Source: Bradyrhizobiaceae bacterium (GTDB taxonomy: Bacteria > Bacteroidota > Ignavibacteria > Kapaibacteriales > Kapaibacteriaceae). Taken from it: a DNA stretch of 32,205 nucleotides. Shown here piece by piece: positions 15,875-25,371 of this stretch. Where the stretch lies: NCBI GenBank assembly GCA_024103135.1, contig JAGFIZ010000121.1:1-32205 (forward strand), in the 5' to 3' direction. How positions within the stretch are numbered: the first letter of the stretch is position 1; each line of letters starts with the position of its first letter. The notes beneath the pieces are model-generated. The model was not told the origin of the DNA and ran no database searches. It was given only the letters and a program-made list of their open reading frames with translations. A program made the translations under genes and the position numbers.

Positions 15875-16959
15875 TCCGTGTGATCTCCGTCGTTGGTGCC
15901 AGACCAAACTTCATGAAGGTCGCACCTATACATCGCGCTTTTCAAGCTGTGAGCGACCAGTTTGAGCATCACATTGTTCATACTGGTCAGCATTACGATG
16001 CAAGCATGAGCGATGCATTCTTTGCTGACCTTGCAATGCCACAGCCATCCTATTTTCTTGGCGTCGGCAGTGGCAGCCATGCACAGCAGACTGCAAAGGT
16101 CATTACTGGATTCGAGCAGGTATGTCTTGAAGCACGACCGGATTATGTAATCGTAGTCGGTGACGTCAACAGTACGGTTGCCTGTGCCCTGACTTCGGTG
16201 AAGCTTGGCATAAGGACAGCTCACGTCGAGGCAGGACTGCGTTCAGGCGATCGGTCGATGCCCGAAGAGATCAACCGTCTGGCTACGGATGCCATTGTCA
16301 ACGATCTGTTCGTTACCGAGCACAGCGGTGTGGAGCATCTGCTCAGTGAAGGGGCACCGTCTAGCTCTGTCCACCTCGTTGGTAACACAATGGTCGACTC
16401 GCTCTTCTGGGCACTGCCATTGGCAGACAACAGCACGGTGCTTGATCGATTGAACCTTCGCACTGTACCGTACGCCCTGGTAACGTTGCACCGACCAAGC
16501 AATGTCGACGATCCAGAGCAGCTCCGTGCACTTCTAACAACCTTGGCAACGTTAAGTGAGGAGGTAGCTATAGTGTTTCCGATGCATCCACGCACGCAGA
16601 AACATGTTGCCGACCTAGGGCTATCGTTGCCGGCAAAAGTGATCGTTACGGAACCGTGTGGTTACGTGGACTTCCTTGCCCTTATGAAGAATGCAGTTTG
16701 CGTCATTACCGACAGTGGCGGAATTCAAGAAGAGACAACGGCATTGCGCATTCCATGTGTAACTGCGCGGACAACAACTGAGCGACCAATCACGACGGAG
16801 ATCGGAACCAATGTCCTGGTTCCGCCGGAGCCAGAGGCCATTACGGTTGCCGTCAGAAAAGTCTTGCAAGGCAACCATAAACATGGTCAGGTACCCGAGC
16901 TTTGGGACGGGCATGCAGCCGAGAGAATCGTTTCAATTATTAGCAGGTTTTATGAATAG
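15871..16959 (+). CDS. wecB: UDP-N-acetylglucosamine 2-epimerase (non-hydrolysing)
   Basis: Interconverts UDP-GlcNAc and UDP-ManNAc; cytosolic GT-B-fold enzyme, 362 aa, typical length. Seen: GARPNFMKVAPI with R11, HTGQHYD, VVGDVNST with D98, HVEAGLRS with E120, MPEEINR with E132/E133, TLHRPSNVD and, near the C-terminus, DSGGIQEET, which binds the UDP moiety. These match the residues needed for the elimination/re-addition mechanism in bacterial WecB. With the preceding dehydrogenase it points to N-acetylmannosaminuronic or N-acetylglucosaminuronic acid in the glycan. The start overlaps the dehydrogenase stop (ATGA), and the stop overlaps the next start by 8 bp. Confidence 0.95.
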   Translation: MIRVISVVGARPNFMKVAPIHRAFQAVSDQFEHHIVHTGQHYDASMSDAFFADLAMPQPSYFLGVGSGSHAQQTAKVITGFEQVCLEARPDYVIVVGDVNSTVACALTSVKLGIRTAHVEAGLRSGDRSMPEEINRLATDAIVNDLFVTEHSGVEHLLSEGAPSSSVHLVGNTMVDSLFWALPLADNSTVLDRLNLRTVPYALVTLHRPSNVDDPEQLRALLTTLATLSEEVAIVFPMHPRTQKHVADLGLSLPAKVIVTEPCGYVDFLALMKNAVCVITDSGGIQEETTALRIPCVTARTTTERPITTEIGTNVLVPPEPEAITVAVRKVLQGNHKHGQVPELWDGHAAERIVSIISRFYE

Positions 16960-18661
16960 GCTAACGTTTGCTGTGATCCTTTGCCTTCTAGGTATGATCA
17001 ATGCCAATGCCCAAGGATCCTCAATGTTGGATTTGGATAAGCTCACATCAAAGGCGAGTGGCTTATCGAACACCATGCTAACAGGTGAACAGTTCCCCGT
17101 TGCCAATATCGTAGATCCTTCGATTTATGTTGTTGGACCTGGCGACATTCTGGCTTACCAGACCACTGGGTTGGACTTTACGGAAAAGCTTGCCTTGGTA
17201 TCACCTGAAGGTACCATCATGCTTGAGCGCATCGGTTTGGTCGATGTGCGCGGACTTACCCTTGATGCCGTAAAGGACGCAGTAAAGAAACGCCTTGCGG
17301 AACGTTCTGCATCGATAGAAATCTTCATCACATTGAAGCGAACACGTTTGGTCTATGTAACGGTGAACGGAAATGTGCCTTTCCCTGGAACCTATGCCGT
17401 ACCCGCCTCGATGCGTGTTAGCACACTGTTGCAACTCACACGTCAGCCATGGTCATTGCGCACCGATGCCATGGCCAAGGACATGGGCAAGGAATTCGCC
17501 ATGTCCACATCGCGTGATGTGCAGGAGATTACAAAGTCATCTGGAGGAGAGCTCAGTGCCTATGCTCGGCGCAACATCGTGGTGAAGCATTCGGATGGTG
17601 TGTCACTGGTCGATTTGTCAAGGGCACAGGAAGAGGGTCAGGCTCGCTTCGACCCACATTTACGTGAAGGTGACGTCATCACTGTTCCTTACGACCGAGG
17701 GCAGGTAGCGACGATCAGTATTGCTGGTGCCGTTGTAACACCAGCGATACTTGCGTATAAGGAGTCGGATCGAGCATCTACACTTCTTGCAGCTGCCGGA
17801 GGTGCCCTTGATGGGGCAGATCTTCAGAATGTGTATTTGATCAATCCGGGTAGCGGCAAGAAGGTGCCGCTTTCGGTAGACTCGCGACTAAGAGTGACTG
17901 GCGACAACCCAGTACTCGAACCGGGCAGTGCCATAGTTGTTGGACAACGGGTAGTAGCCGGATCTGATGCAACGCAAGGCGTTGTTGAAGTCTATGGCGA
18001 AGTAGGCACGCCTGGATCGGTCGTCATTGTTCCCGGGAAGACTCGTCTTAGTCAGGTTGTTGAGGCAGTTGGTGGAGTTAAGCCCACAGCTGCTTTGTCA
18101 TTGAGTTACATCGTACGTCCCGATGCTCAGCAACCAACGATGAAGAATGTTGCCGACCAGGCTGCACGAACGTTCATGTACAGCGACCTGAAGCTGGAGG
18201 ATACTCTGCGCTTTCAGATGGATCAGTTTCATCGAATTCCTTATGTGAGCTGCGATGTAGAGAAAGCTTTGAAGGACACGAATTCTTTGCAGAACATCGC
18301 CTTGCAGAGTGGCGACATCGTGGTAGTTAAGCAAATCCCCAATCGCATTTACGTGTACGGACAGGTAAATCAACCGGGGTATGTAACCTATGTTTCTGGG
18401 AAGACCCTTGAGTGGTACGTTCAACAAGCCGGCGGCTTTGCCATTGATGCCAAGGAGGGGAGGGCTCGCATTATTCGTGGTAAGAACAAGGTCTGGTTGG
18501 AGAGCAATGAAGGGGTCGTAGTAGAGCCAGGTGACGAAGTGTACGTACCCAGACCACCAGCAATTCCAGCCGGGGTCGAACTGCAGACCTACGCCATCAT
18601 CGCTGGTATTCTCTCAAGCGTCGCTGCATTGACAGCTACGATCATTACGTTAGCAAGGTAA
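16952..18661 (+). CDS. Polysaccharide export protein with SLBB domains (Wza-like)
   Basis: Envelope protein of 569 aa for passage of the polysaccharide across the periplasm and outer membrane. A type I signal peptide (residues 1-20, ending NANA before QG) is followed by the Poly_export domain (about 58-130, from YVVGPGDILAYQ), then about four SLBB-type beta-grasp repeats (starting VYVTVNGNVPFPGTY, ISIAGAVVTPAILAY, VEVYGEVGTPGSV and IYVYGQVNQPGYV). The last 25 residues form a hydrophobic helix (AIIAGILSSVAALTA). Unlike E. coli Wza there is no lipobox, and four repeats is more than Wza has. The frame is open from 16811, but the ATG at 16952 gives the signal peptide and an 8-bp overlap with wecB. 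Confidence 0.88.
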   Translation: MNRLTFAVILCLLGMINANAQGSSMLDLDKLTSKASGLSNTMLTGEQFPVANIVDPSIYVVGPGDILAYQTTGLDFTEKLALVSPEGTIMLERIGLVDVRGLTLDAVKDAVKKRLAERSASIEIFITLKRTRLVYVTVNGNVPFPGTYAVPASMRVSTLLQLTRQPWSLRTDAMAKDMGKEFAMSTSRDVQEITKSSGGELSAYARRNIVVKHSDGVSLVDLSRAQEEGQARFDPHLREGDVITVPYDRGQVATISIAGAVVTPAILAYKESDRASTLLAAAGGALDGADLQNVYLINPGSGKKVPLSVDSRLRVTGDNPVLEPGSAIVVGQRVVAGSDATQGVVEVYGEVGTPGSVVIVPGKTRLSQVVEAVGGVKPTAALSLSYIVRPDAQQPTMKNVADQAARTFMYSDLKLEDTLRFQMDQFHRIPYVSCDVEKALKDTNSLQNIALQSGDIVVVKQIPNRIYVYGQVNQPGYVTYVSGKTLEWYVQQAGGFAIDAKEGRARIIRGKNKVWLESNEGVVVEPGDEVYVPRPPAIPAGVELQTYAIIAGILSSVAALTATIITLAR

Positions 18662-18673
18662 CCACCTAACGCA

Positions 18674-19843
18674 ATGCCTATTACCGAAGTAGGTGTCTGG
18701 ATTGTGCTAACGTCACTCGTTGGCGTAGTATACCCACACGTAATCTACCCGGTGATCTTGAAGCTGTGTTGTCTTGTATTTGCACGGGATGTGAAGTCGT
18801 CCGATTCCTATACGCCTTCCATCGACGTTTTAGTTAGTGCGTACAACGAAGCCGATACGATCACCGAGTCATTGCGAGCTGTGTTGACATCGGACTACCC
18901 CTCAGATAAGGTCCACGTCATCGTAGGTGATGACGGCTCTACCGACGCAACGGTAGCGGTAGTATCTGCCATCGGGGAATCGGATCCTCGTGTACGCGTT
19001 GTGGAGTGTGGTCGACAAGGAAAGAACGAGACACTTAATGCAATCATTGCCGCGGCGAAGTCTGACGTACTCATTTTTATGGATGCCGACGCAACATTCG
19101 CACCGGATACCTTGCGTGTGTTACTTAGCCCCCTTGCCGATACAACGGTTGGAGCTTCGATATCTGAGATTGTGCAACTGACCTCATTGCGAGGAAATGG
19201 TAGCAACGGAGGATATTCAAGTCTGTATGACCGAATAGATCGTTGGGTTAATATCCATGAATCGAAACTCCATAGTACGGTTTCTTCCAATGGAGCCTTG
19301 TATGCCATACGGAGGGAGTTAGTCGAGCCCATGCCAGATCGCTTGGTAGCTGACGACTTTGTTACCACCTTACGTGCCATGAAGGCAGGCAAGCGGGTCG
19401 TCAAACAGAACTTGGCCAGAGTTGCGGAGTGCAGACCGAATACGCCGTCCATCGAGATACGTAGAAAGGTTCGAACTGCTGCCTCGGGGATGGCGGCAGT
19501 GTGGGCAGAGCGGACAATGCTGAGTCCGAAGTATGGATGGGTTGCATTCTTCTTGTGGTCGCATAGAATCGTACGCTGGCTTTCTCCGCTGTTTCTTGTG
19601 TTGGCATTCTGTGCAACGTGGCTGACGATAGGTGACCCTGTTGTTTTTGGCTGGTTCTTTTACAGTCAGTTTGCGTTCTATTCAATGGCCTTCGTTGGAT
19701 ATGCATCCAGCAAGTTTGGACAATCGATTCCAGTACTCACAACAGCCCACTACTTTGTTGCAATGAACATCGGCATGCTGTTAGGACTTTGGAAGTTCTG
19801 TATGGAAAGTGAGATCGACTCATGGGTGCCGGGAAGTGAGTGA
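18674..19843 (+). CDS. Membrane GT2 glycosyltransferase (processive, PgaC/HAS-like layout)
   Basis: A 389-aa family 2 glycosyltransferase with an N-terminal membrane helix (about 5-36), a cytosolic GT-A domain (about 48-290), and two or three C-terminal membrane helices (about 300-370). Seen: SAYNEADTI, GDDGSTDAT (D86/D87 for nucleotide binding), the metal motif MDADA (136-140), and VADDFVT, where the acid base is expected. In place of the classical QxxRW of processive synthases there is a basic stretch RRKVRTAASG. The membrane layout is that of chain-forming enzymes, but a single-sugar transferase is equally possible. It starts 12 bp after the export gene and ends in an ATGA overlap with wzx. 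Confidence 0.85.
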   Translation: MPITEVGVWIVLTSLVGVVYPHVIYPVILKLCCLVFARDVKSSDSYTPSIDVLVSAYNEADTITESLRAVLTSDYPSDKVHVIVGDDGSTDATVAVVSAIGESDPRVRVVECGRQGKNETLNAIIAAAKSDVLIFMDADATFAPDTLRVLLSPLADTTVGASISEIVQLTSLRGNGSNGGYSSLYDRIDRWVNIHESKLHSTVSSNGALYAIRRELVEPMPDRLVADDFVTTLRAMKAGKRVVKQNLARVAECRPNTPSIEIRRKVRTAASGMAAVWAERTMLSPKYGWVAFFLWSHRIVRWLSPLFLVLAFCATWLTIGDPVVFGWFFYSQFAFYSMAFVGYASSKFGQSIPVLTTAHYFVAMNIGMLLGLWKFCMESEIDSWVPGSE

Positions 19844-21306
19844 TGACAGAGAGTAATCAGTCAAACGTTCGGCAACTGGTGTACGGAAGCGTGATCGTCT
19901 TCGTATCTCAGGTTGTTTCGATGCTCATTTACTTCGTTGGACAGCGCATGATTCTTTCAACGCTAACCAAGGAAGAGAACGGAGTGTTGTTTGCAGAGCG
20001 ACGATTGGTTGACCTGCTTCTGATCTGTCTAGTCGACCTTGGTCTGAACATTACCGTACTTAGAAAGACGGCACAGAATCCCAAAGATCAAGGCAAGATT
20101 CTTGCTTCGGCATCGGCTGTCCGACTGGTTTTGTTAGCTGCCGTCGTGATCATCGCCGTACTATCAGGAGTCGGCTTTGGCTACTCTGCCATTGATATCG
20201 TGGTTTGGTGTATCTATAACGTGGTGTCGAGCAGGGTAGGGTTGATTCGAAACTTTATGGGCATGCCATATCGCAACACCTTACGTTTTGTAGTGCCGAC
20301 TGCCACCGCTGTTTTGGATGCTGTGTTGTTCCTTGGATTGCTGGCCTTTATGCCGTGGGATATGTCTACAACATCCATCATTGCCTGCTTCACACTCGGA
20401 GCACTTCCAGGGTTGGTCATTATGCTCGTGCTCGACAAGGACCGGTACTTCACGCTGAAGAATGTCGACTGGCCGGAGGCACGTAGCATTGTAAAGGAAA
20501 CACTCCCCGTTGCGGGAATGGTGATTCTTGTTGCGATCCATGACAAGATCGACGCTATGCTCCTTGCACTTTGGAGTTCGGCAGAGCAGGTTGGCATCTA
20601 TGGCGCTGCCTACATATCGATTTCTCCATTGTTATCGCTTCCGTTCACTGTACTGACTGCTGTGGTGCCACTTATTGCAAAACTCGCAGCTATCGACCGT
20701 GCGGAGAGCGAACGATATACACACACCGTCCTTCGAGGATTGGTTGCCTTGGCAATTCTCTGCAGTTCCGTGGCTTCGATCTTGACGCCGGCATTTATTC
20801 AATTGGTAAGCAAGGGACGTTATGCAGATGATGCAATGTACTTTGCAACCTTCTTGTGGCTACCCCTACCAATCTTCATTCTTGGGTTCGTGCAGGAGGC
20901 AATTGTCGCCCTTGGTTATTCACGAGGCACACTTACGATCGGGGTCACACTTGTTGTATCAACGGTGGTGAGCTGTGTACTCCTTATTCCACCCCATGCT
21001 GCCCTCGGGGCAACGATTGCCAAGGTGTTTAGTGTTGTAGTCGGAGCCGTAGTGTGCCTGATGATCATGCGACGCATTACAACGAACAGAATCACGGTCA
21101 GGTTCATTTCGAGTATGATGGTTACAACGACTGCTGGCCTCGCAGGGTTCTTTGTGCTTCCACAATTGTTACCTATGTGGTGGGCTGCTATCGTCAATGG
21201 GCTCATCGTTGGTGCCGTGGCAATGGCAACAGGTTTGCTGAAAACATCGGACGTGCGACTCATATCATCGGCAATGCGATCAAGATTTGAAGGAGCAAAC
21301 GCTTGA
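19840..21306 (+). CDS. wzx: Wzx-type lipid-linked oligosaccharide flippase
   Basis: Inner-membrane protein of 488 aa with about 12-14 hydrophobic helices over its whole length, in the MOP exporter superfamily. The N-terminal half begins with a short polar stretch, then VYGSVIVFVSQVVSMLIYFVG. The helix 7-8 region, with DKIDAMLLALWSSAEQVGIY then GAAYISI, resembles flippases that carry the unit across the membrane. It would flip undecaprenyl-diphosphate-linked repeat units to the periplasm. Its position next to the initiating transferase and GTs supports this role. The start overlaps the GT2 stop (ATGA), and the stop overlaps the next gene's TTG (TTGA). Sequence alone does not tell which repeat unit it moves. 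Confidence 0.88.
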   Translation: MMTESNQSNVRQLVYGSVIVFVSQVVSMLIYFVGQRMILSTLTKEENGVLFAERRLVDLLLICLVDLGLNITVLRKTAQNPKDQGKILASASAVRLVLLAAVVIIAVLSGVGFGYSAIDIVVWCIYNVVSSRVGLIRNFMGMPYRNTLRFVVPTATAVLDAVLFLGLLAFMPWDMSTTSIIACFTLGALPGLVIMLVLDKDRYFTLKNVDWPEARSIVKETLPVAGMVILVAIHDKIDAMLLALWSSAEQVGIYGAAYISISPLLSLPFTVLTAVVPLIAKLAAIDRAESERYTHTVLRGLVALAILCSSVASILTPAFIQLVSKGRYADDAMYFATFLWLPLPIFILGFVQEAIVALGYSRGTLTIGVTLVVSTVVSCVLLIPPHAALGATIAKVFSVVVGAVVCLMIMRRITTNRITVRFISSMMVTTTAGLAGFFVLPQLLPMWWAAIVNGLIVGAVAMATGLLKTSDVRLISSAMRSRFEGANA

Positions 21307-22700
21307 GAATTCCTTCTATCAAGGATCCCCGCATCATGCAGTTGGTGAGTGATCTTGTAGCACTCGAACTTGGCTTCATCGCATATCAGGCGGTGAGGAA
21401 TGCCATGTTTGCTTCCGTCGTACCTGCATTTCATCTGTCCGACACGCTGCTTGTTGGAACCATCGTCGCTCTTGGATGGCTTCTGGCATTCTGGCTCGGT
21501 GGCTTGTATCGTGACTACTACGTGCGATCGCCTTTTGCCGAGGCATTTACCGTCCTTCGAATTGTGTTTATTGGCAGTCTGATTTTCTTCATCGCCATTT
21601 ATACGGACAGTCCAGAGAGCTACCAACGCAGTCCGCGTTATGTGTTTCTTCTGTACTGGCTGCTCATCACCTTGTCGGTGACCACTGGTAGAGTGATCGT
21701 CCGTACCATCCAGCGAACGCTGCGCATGCGGGGCATCATTCGGATTCCCACGTTGCTCGTAGGCACTGCATCGCGCGTAACCGACCTGAACCGAGACGTC
21801 AATGCTGATAGGGGGCTTGGGTATTCCGTCATCGGGATGATCTCGCTCGATGGTCACGCTAGTCCGGACGTTGCCCTGCTTGGGACGGCAGCCGACCTTG
21901 AACGTGTCCTCGATGTGCACCGTCCCGTAGAGATGTTGATCACCACCGACAGTACATCGCACGACGAGCTTCTGAAGATCGCTGCCCAAGGCACCGATGC
22001 CGGCTGTAAGGTGAAGATTGTCCCTGATATGTATGAGATCGTTAGTGGACAAGCACGAACTCATCAGGTGTATGGAGCACCCCTTATTCACGTAAACCCC
22101 GAACTGATGAAGCCCTGGGAAGAGTTTGCCAAACGCTTGTTGGACATCACGGTCAGCATACTCATCCTCATTATCGGCCTCCCCGTGTGGTGTGTCATTG
22201 CCTTGCTCGTTCGACTTAGCTCACCAGGACCGGTGTTCTTTGTTCAGCCACGAGTAGGTAAGAACGGCAAGGTCTTCTCGATGTATAAGTATCGTTCCAT
22301 GTACGTCGACCTAAACCGCGGCGAAACATGGACGCAGAAGAATGATCCACGAGTAACACCGATTGGGCGATTCATTCGGAAGTCGCATCTCGACGAGATT
22401 CCCCAACTGTGGAATGTGTTAAGGGGCGATATGAGTCTGGTGGGACCACGACCGGAGATGCCAAACTTCGTAGAGAAATTTTCACAGATGGTGCCCTATT
22501 ATCGTAGGCGTCATAAAGTGCGACCTGGCGTTACCGGCTGGTGGCAAGTGAAGGCACAAAGCAATCCCGAGTCGCGTGAAGAGATTGAATCCCGACTTCG
22601 ATACGACTTTTTTTACATCGAGAACATTAGCTTTATGCTCGACTTGGAAATCATCGTGAGAACCGTTTTTGTCATGCTTAAAGGACACGGTCGAGCATGA
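21303..22700 (+). CDS. Polyprenyl-phosphate hexose-1-phosphate transferase (WcaJ-like, initiating)
   Basis: Integral membrane enzyme of 465 aa that starts the repeat unit by moving a sugar-1-phosphate from UDP-sugar to undecaprenyl phosphate. About four N-terminal helices (residues 10-125) come first, then a Rossmann-like CoA-binding_3 domain (about 150-270). The catalytic domain (about 275-465) has a re-entrant helix (LLDITVSILILIIGLPVW), SSPGPVFFVQ, RVGKNG, YKYRSM, the D364-E365 catalytic pair in HLDEIPQLWN, RGDMSLVGPRPE and RPGVTGWWQVK. The likely start is TTG 21303, which makes a TTGA overlap like the ATGA junctions around it; ATG 21336 is the alternative. Which sugar is loaded is not readable. 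A catalytically dead relative lies two genes downstream. Confidence 0.93.
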   Translation: MRIPSIKDPRIMQLVSDLVALELGFIAYQAVRNAMFASVVPAFHLSDTLLVGTIVALGWLLAFWLGGLYRDYYVRSPFAEAFTVLRIVFIGSLIFFIAIYTDSPESYQRSPRYVFLLYWLLITLSVTTGRVIVRTIQRTLRMRGIIRIPTLLVGTASRVTDLNRDVNADRGLGYSVIGMISLDGHASPDVALLGTAADLERVLDVHRPVEMLITTDSTSHDELLKIAAQGTDAGCKVKIVPDMYEIVSGQARTHQVYGAPLIHVNPELMKPWEEFAKRLLDITVSILILIIGLPVWCVIALLVRLSSPGPVFFVQPRVGKNGKVFSMYKYRSMYVDLNRGETWTQKNDPRVTPIGRFIRKSHLDEIPQLWNVLRGDMSLVGPRPEMPNFVEKFSQMVPYYRRRHKVRPGVTGWWQVKAQSNPESREEIESRLRYDFFYIENISFMLDLEIIVRTVFVMLKGHGRA

Positions 22701-23416
22701 GCAGCATCGTTTGTATCCCCACGTTTAACGAATCTGAGAATATCGTTCGGATTATCGACGCCATCCAGAACGTTAGACCGGACATCCATGTTCTGGTGAT
22801 TGATGATGGTTCGCCAGACGGTACGGCAGAGCTTGTTCGTGCACGTCAGAGCACCGACCAGCGCATTCACCTTATCGAGCGATCCGGAAAGCTTGGGCTT
22901 GGGACAGCCTATTGCCGGGGGTTTGCATATGCCCTTGAACAAGGATTTGAGTTCGTCTACCAAATGGATGCAGACTTTTCGCACGATCCAAACGAACTCG
23001 TTCGGTTTGGTCAGGCGATCAATGATGCAGACGTTGTCATTGGGTCGCGCTACGTGCAGGGCGTCAACGTCATCAACTGGCCAATGAGCCGACTGCTGTT
23101 AAGTTGGTTTGCCAACCTCTACACACGCATCATTACGGGCATGCCGATAGCCGATGCCACTGGGGGATTCAAGGCGTTTAGAGCATCCCTCCTGAAACAT
23201 ATCCAGCTTGATCGAATCAAGAGTAACGGCTATGCCTTTCAGATCGAGATGAACTATCGCCTGTGGAGGCTTGGAGCAAGAATTGTCGAGTTGCCCATTG
23301 TGTTTACCGATAGGGTAAGTGGCGAAAGCAAGATGAGCAAAAGCATCATCAAGGAAGCCGCCTTTCTTGTTTGGAAACTCAAGCTAGCGACCATTTTTTC
23401 GTTTGGGAAGAAGTGA
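22697..23416 (+). CDS. Dpm1-like polyprenyl-phosphate glycosyltransferase (GT2)
   Basis: A 239-aa GT2 enzyme of the dolichol-phosphate-mannose synthase group, making a polyprenyl-phosphate hexose. Seen: CIPTFNESENI, DDGSPDGT (36-43), the metal site MDADFSHDP (90-98), GSRYV, the family motif ADATGGFKAFR, and GYAFQIEMNYR. There is no C-terminal membrane domain, so it resembles the soluble or peripheral actinobacterial Ppm1/Dpm1 catalytic unit. The product could be the donor for periplasmic glycosylation or lipid modification, so it need not act on the polysaccharide itself. Overlaps: ATGA with the WcaJ homologue, GTGA with the next gene. Confidence 0.9.
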   Translation: MSSIVCIPTFNESENIVRIIDAIQNVRPDIHVLVIDDGSPDGTAELVRARQSTDQRIHLIERSGKLGLGTAYCRGFAYALEQGFEFVYQMDADFSHDPNELVRFGQAINDADVVIGSRYVQGVNVINWPMSRLLLSWFANLYTRIITGMPIADATGGFKAFRASLLKHIQLDRIKSNGYAFQIEMNYRLWRLGARIVELPIVFTDRVSGESKMSKSIIKEAAFLVWKLKLATIFSFGKK

Positions 23417-25371
23417 CTCCTGACGTCAGCATCCTCATCGTCAACTACAACGTCAAAGACTACTTGCTGCAGTGCCTACGTAGTATCGAAGCAAGTTCTC
23501 CGGGTGTATCATACGAAGTAGTCGTTGTTGACAATGCGTCAGTAGACCAGTCAATTAGTGAACTCAAACCAGACTTCCCGACGGTTAACTGGATTCAGCT
23601 CGAAGAAAACGTCGGCTTTGGCCGAGGCAATAACCGTGGTCTAGAGGAATGTCGGGGCAGGTATGTTCTCTTCTTGAATCCTGATACCATCATTGCCCAG
23701 GATACCTTGGAGGCGATGGTGCGATTCATGGACGAACATGCCGACGTCGGCATGGCTGGATGCAAGGTGCTAAACCCGGATGGTACGTTTCAGCTGGCAT
23801 GCAGACGAGGTCTGCCCACACCTTGGGCATCATTCTGCAAGCTTTCTGGTCTGCAGTCACTTTTCCCAAAGAGCAAACTGTTTGCACGGTACAACCTCAC
23901 CTACCTGCCGATCGATGCGACGTATGAGGTCGACGTGCTCATCGGTGCCTTCATGATAGCACCTACGTCGTTAATGAAGGAACTCGGTGGTTTTGATCCG
24001 GATTTCTTCATGTATGGTGAAGACGTCGACCTCTGCTATCGTGTGAAGAAAGCCGGTAAGAAGGTCATGTACACCCATCAGACCAGTATCATCCACTTCA
24101 AGGGAGAGAGTACGCGGCGTAGCTCCATCAACGAAGTGAAGGTGTTCTATGATGCCATGGAAATCTTTGCACGGAAGCACTTTTCGCGCTCAAGACTGTT
24201 CCTGGCCATGATGAAGGCAGGCATCGTGGGGAGAGCGATGGTGGAACGGGTGCTGCGTCATGCAGGCAGCATTGTCATGATTGCTGCCGATATCCTGAGC
24301 ATACTCATTGCCTTACTATGCGCTACCGCCGTGCGATTCGACGGACCGTTCGGATTCCCACCCTATGCCTATCCGTTGGTGTTGTTTGTGGTTCCATTCG
24401 TCATCGTCATGTCGCTCATCAGCGTTGGCGAATACGTCGAGTACCGTCCAACCATTCGCCGATCAATCGTCGGCTTGCTCGTTGGATTCTTCTTCTTAAG
24501 TGCACTCACATACTTCTTTAAGGACTTCGCCTTTTCTCGGGGCGTAGTGCTGATGACGATAGGCTTCAGTGCCGTACTCATGTCCATTACTAGAGGACTT
24601 GCCTCGGCTTATCGAGGACTGCGCGGACGTGACCGAAGTCGGAACATCATCGTCGTCGGCAGGACGTCCCAGGCAGAGTCCATCATCAGATCTTTACGAC
24701 AGGCGGAACACCGAAAAGCCCATGTACTTGGCGTCGTCAGTGTTGATCCGTATAGCGACAGTACGTTTGCTCAAGCGCCAATCCTTGGTACCATGGCCGT
24801 GCTTGACCGCATTGTCAGGGATGTACATGCTGACGAGGTTATTCTCGCCGATGCATCCGTAAGCCGTGCCGAAGCCATGACAGTCATGCAACGCTGTGCC
24901 GGCACCGTATCGCGATTTCATATTGCAACCGAGTATTCCGATATCGTTACGGCGCGAATCATCAACGACGTTGCAGGTGTCGAGCCAACGGTTGCCTTAG
25001 CCCCCTTACAAACCTTTAGAAACCGGGTAATCAAGCGACTGTTTGACATCGTTTGTTCGCTGGTGGTGTTGCCATTTTCCGTATTGCGCCTATCTTTGGG
25101 TAGCACCAAGGCCCGCCAGGCATTTACGCGGTGGCTGTCGGTGCTAAGGGGAGACAGTAGCGTTGTCGGTCTTTACCCGGACGACAAACAGAGGCCTTGG
25201 AACAAGGTTGGTATACTGAGTTTGGTACAGCTTAGCGATCTGGCGCAACTTGACACACACGCTATTGAACAGCTTAACGACTATTACGTCGACTATTTCA
25301 CCATCGCCCTCGACGTAGACATTCTTTTTAAACATCTGATTGGTCAACAACGTGGCAAGTACGGTTCTTGA
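23413..25371 (+). CDS. GT2 glycosyltransferase fused to a degenerate WcaJ-like domain
   Basis: A 652-aa two-part protein. Residues 1-265 are a complete GT2 domain of the rhamnosyltransferase-like group: [37 protein letters not shown] (89-92), [17 protein letters not shown]. Residues 286-394 hold four membrane helices, 410-535 a Rossmann-like domain, and 536-650 a remnant of the phosphoglycosyltransferase core. This half has the same layout as the enzyme at 21303. In the core, KRLFDI (541-546) and [13 protein letters not shown] (574-586) are only 33 residues apart, against 93 in the intact enzyme; the SPGP, YKYRSM and Asp-Glu segments are gone. The start is GTG 23413, giving a GTGA overlap with the previous stop; an ATG at 23371 is less likely. 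The GT2 half should be active and the second half not. Confidence 0.88.
   Translation: MTPDVSILIVNYNVKDYLLQCLRSIEASSPGVSYEVVVVDNASVDQSISELKPDFPTVNWIQLEENVGFGRGNNRGLEECRGRYVLFLNPDTIIAQDTLEAMVRFMDEHADVGMAGCKVLNPDGTFQLACRRGLPTPWASFCKLSGLQSLFPKSKLFARYNLTYLPIDATYEVDVLIGAFMIAPTSLMKELGGFDPDFFMYGEDVDLCYRVKKAGKKVMYTHQTSIIHFKGESTRRSSINEVKVFYDAMEIFARKHFSRSRLFLAMMKAGIVGRAMVERVLRHAGSIVMIAADILSILIALLCATAVRFDGPFGFPPYAYPLVLFVVPFVIVMSLISVGEYVEYRPTIRRSIVGLLVGFFFLSALTYFFKDFAFSRGVVLMTIGFSAVLMSITRGLASAYRGLRGRDRSRNIIVVGRTSQAESIIRSLRQAEHRKAHVLGVVSVDPYSDSTFAQAPILGTMAVLDRIVRDVHADEVILADASVSRAEAMTVMQRCAGTVSRFHIATEYSDIVTARIINDVAGVEPTVALAPLQTFRNRVIKRLFDIVCSLVVLPFSVLRLSLGSTKARQAFTRWLSVLRGDSSVVGLYPDDKQRPWNKVGILSLVQLSDLAQLDTHAIEQLNDYYVDYFTIALDVDILFKHLIGQQRGKYGS

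Noticed and set aside
20916-22091. 391-codon open frame antisense to wzx and the WcaJ homologue
   Set aside because: The encoded protein is rich in His/Asp/Arg/Gln with no recognisable domain, while the plus strand has two clear membrane proteins with family motifs. It is a shadow of their codon use.
7596-25008. Recurring short motif GCCCCTTA (7596, 10036, 13483, minus strand 22420, near-copy 25000)
   Set aside because: About one copy of an 8-mer is expected by chance on both strands. The copies sit mostly inside genes with no shared context or symmetry.
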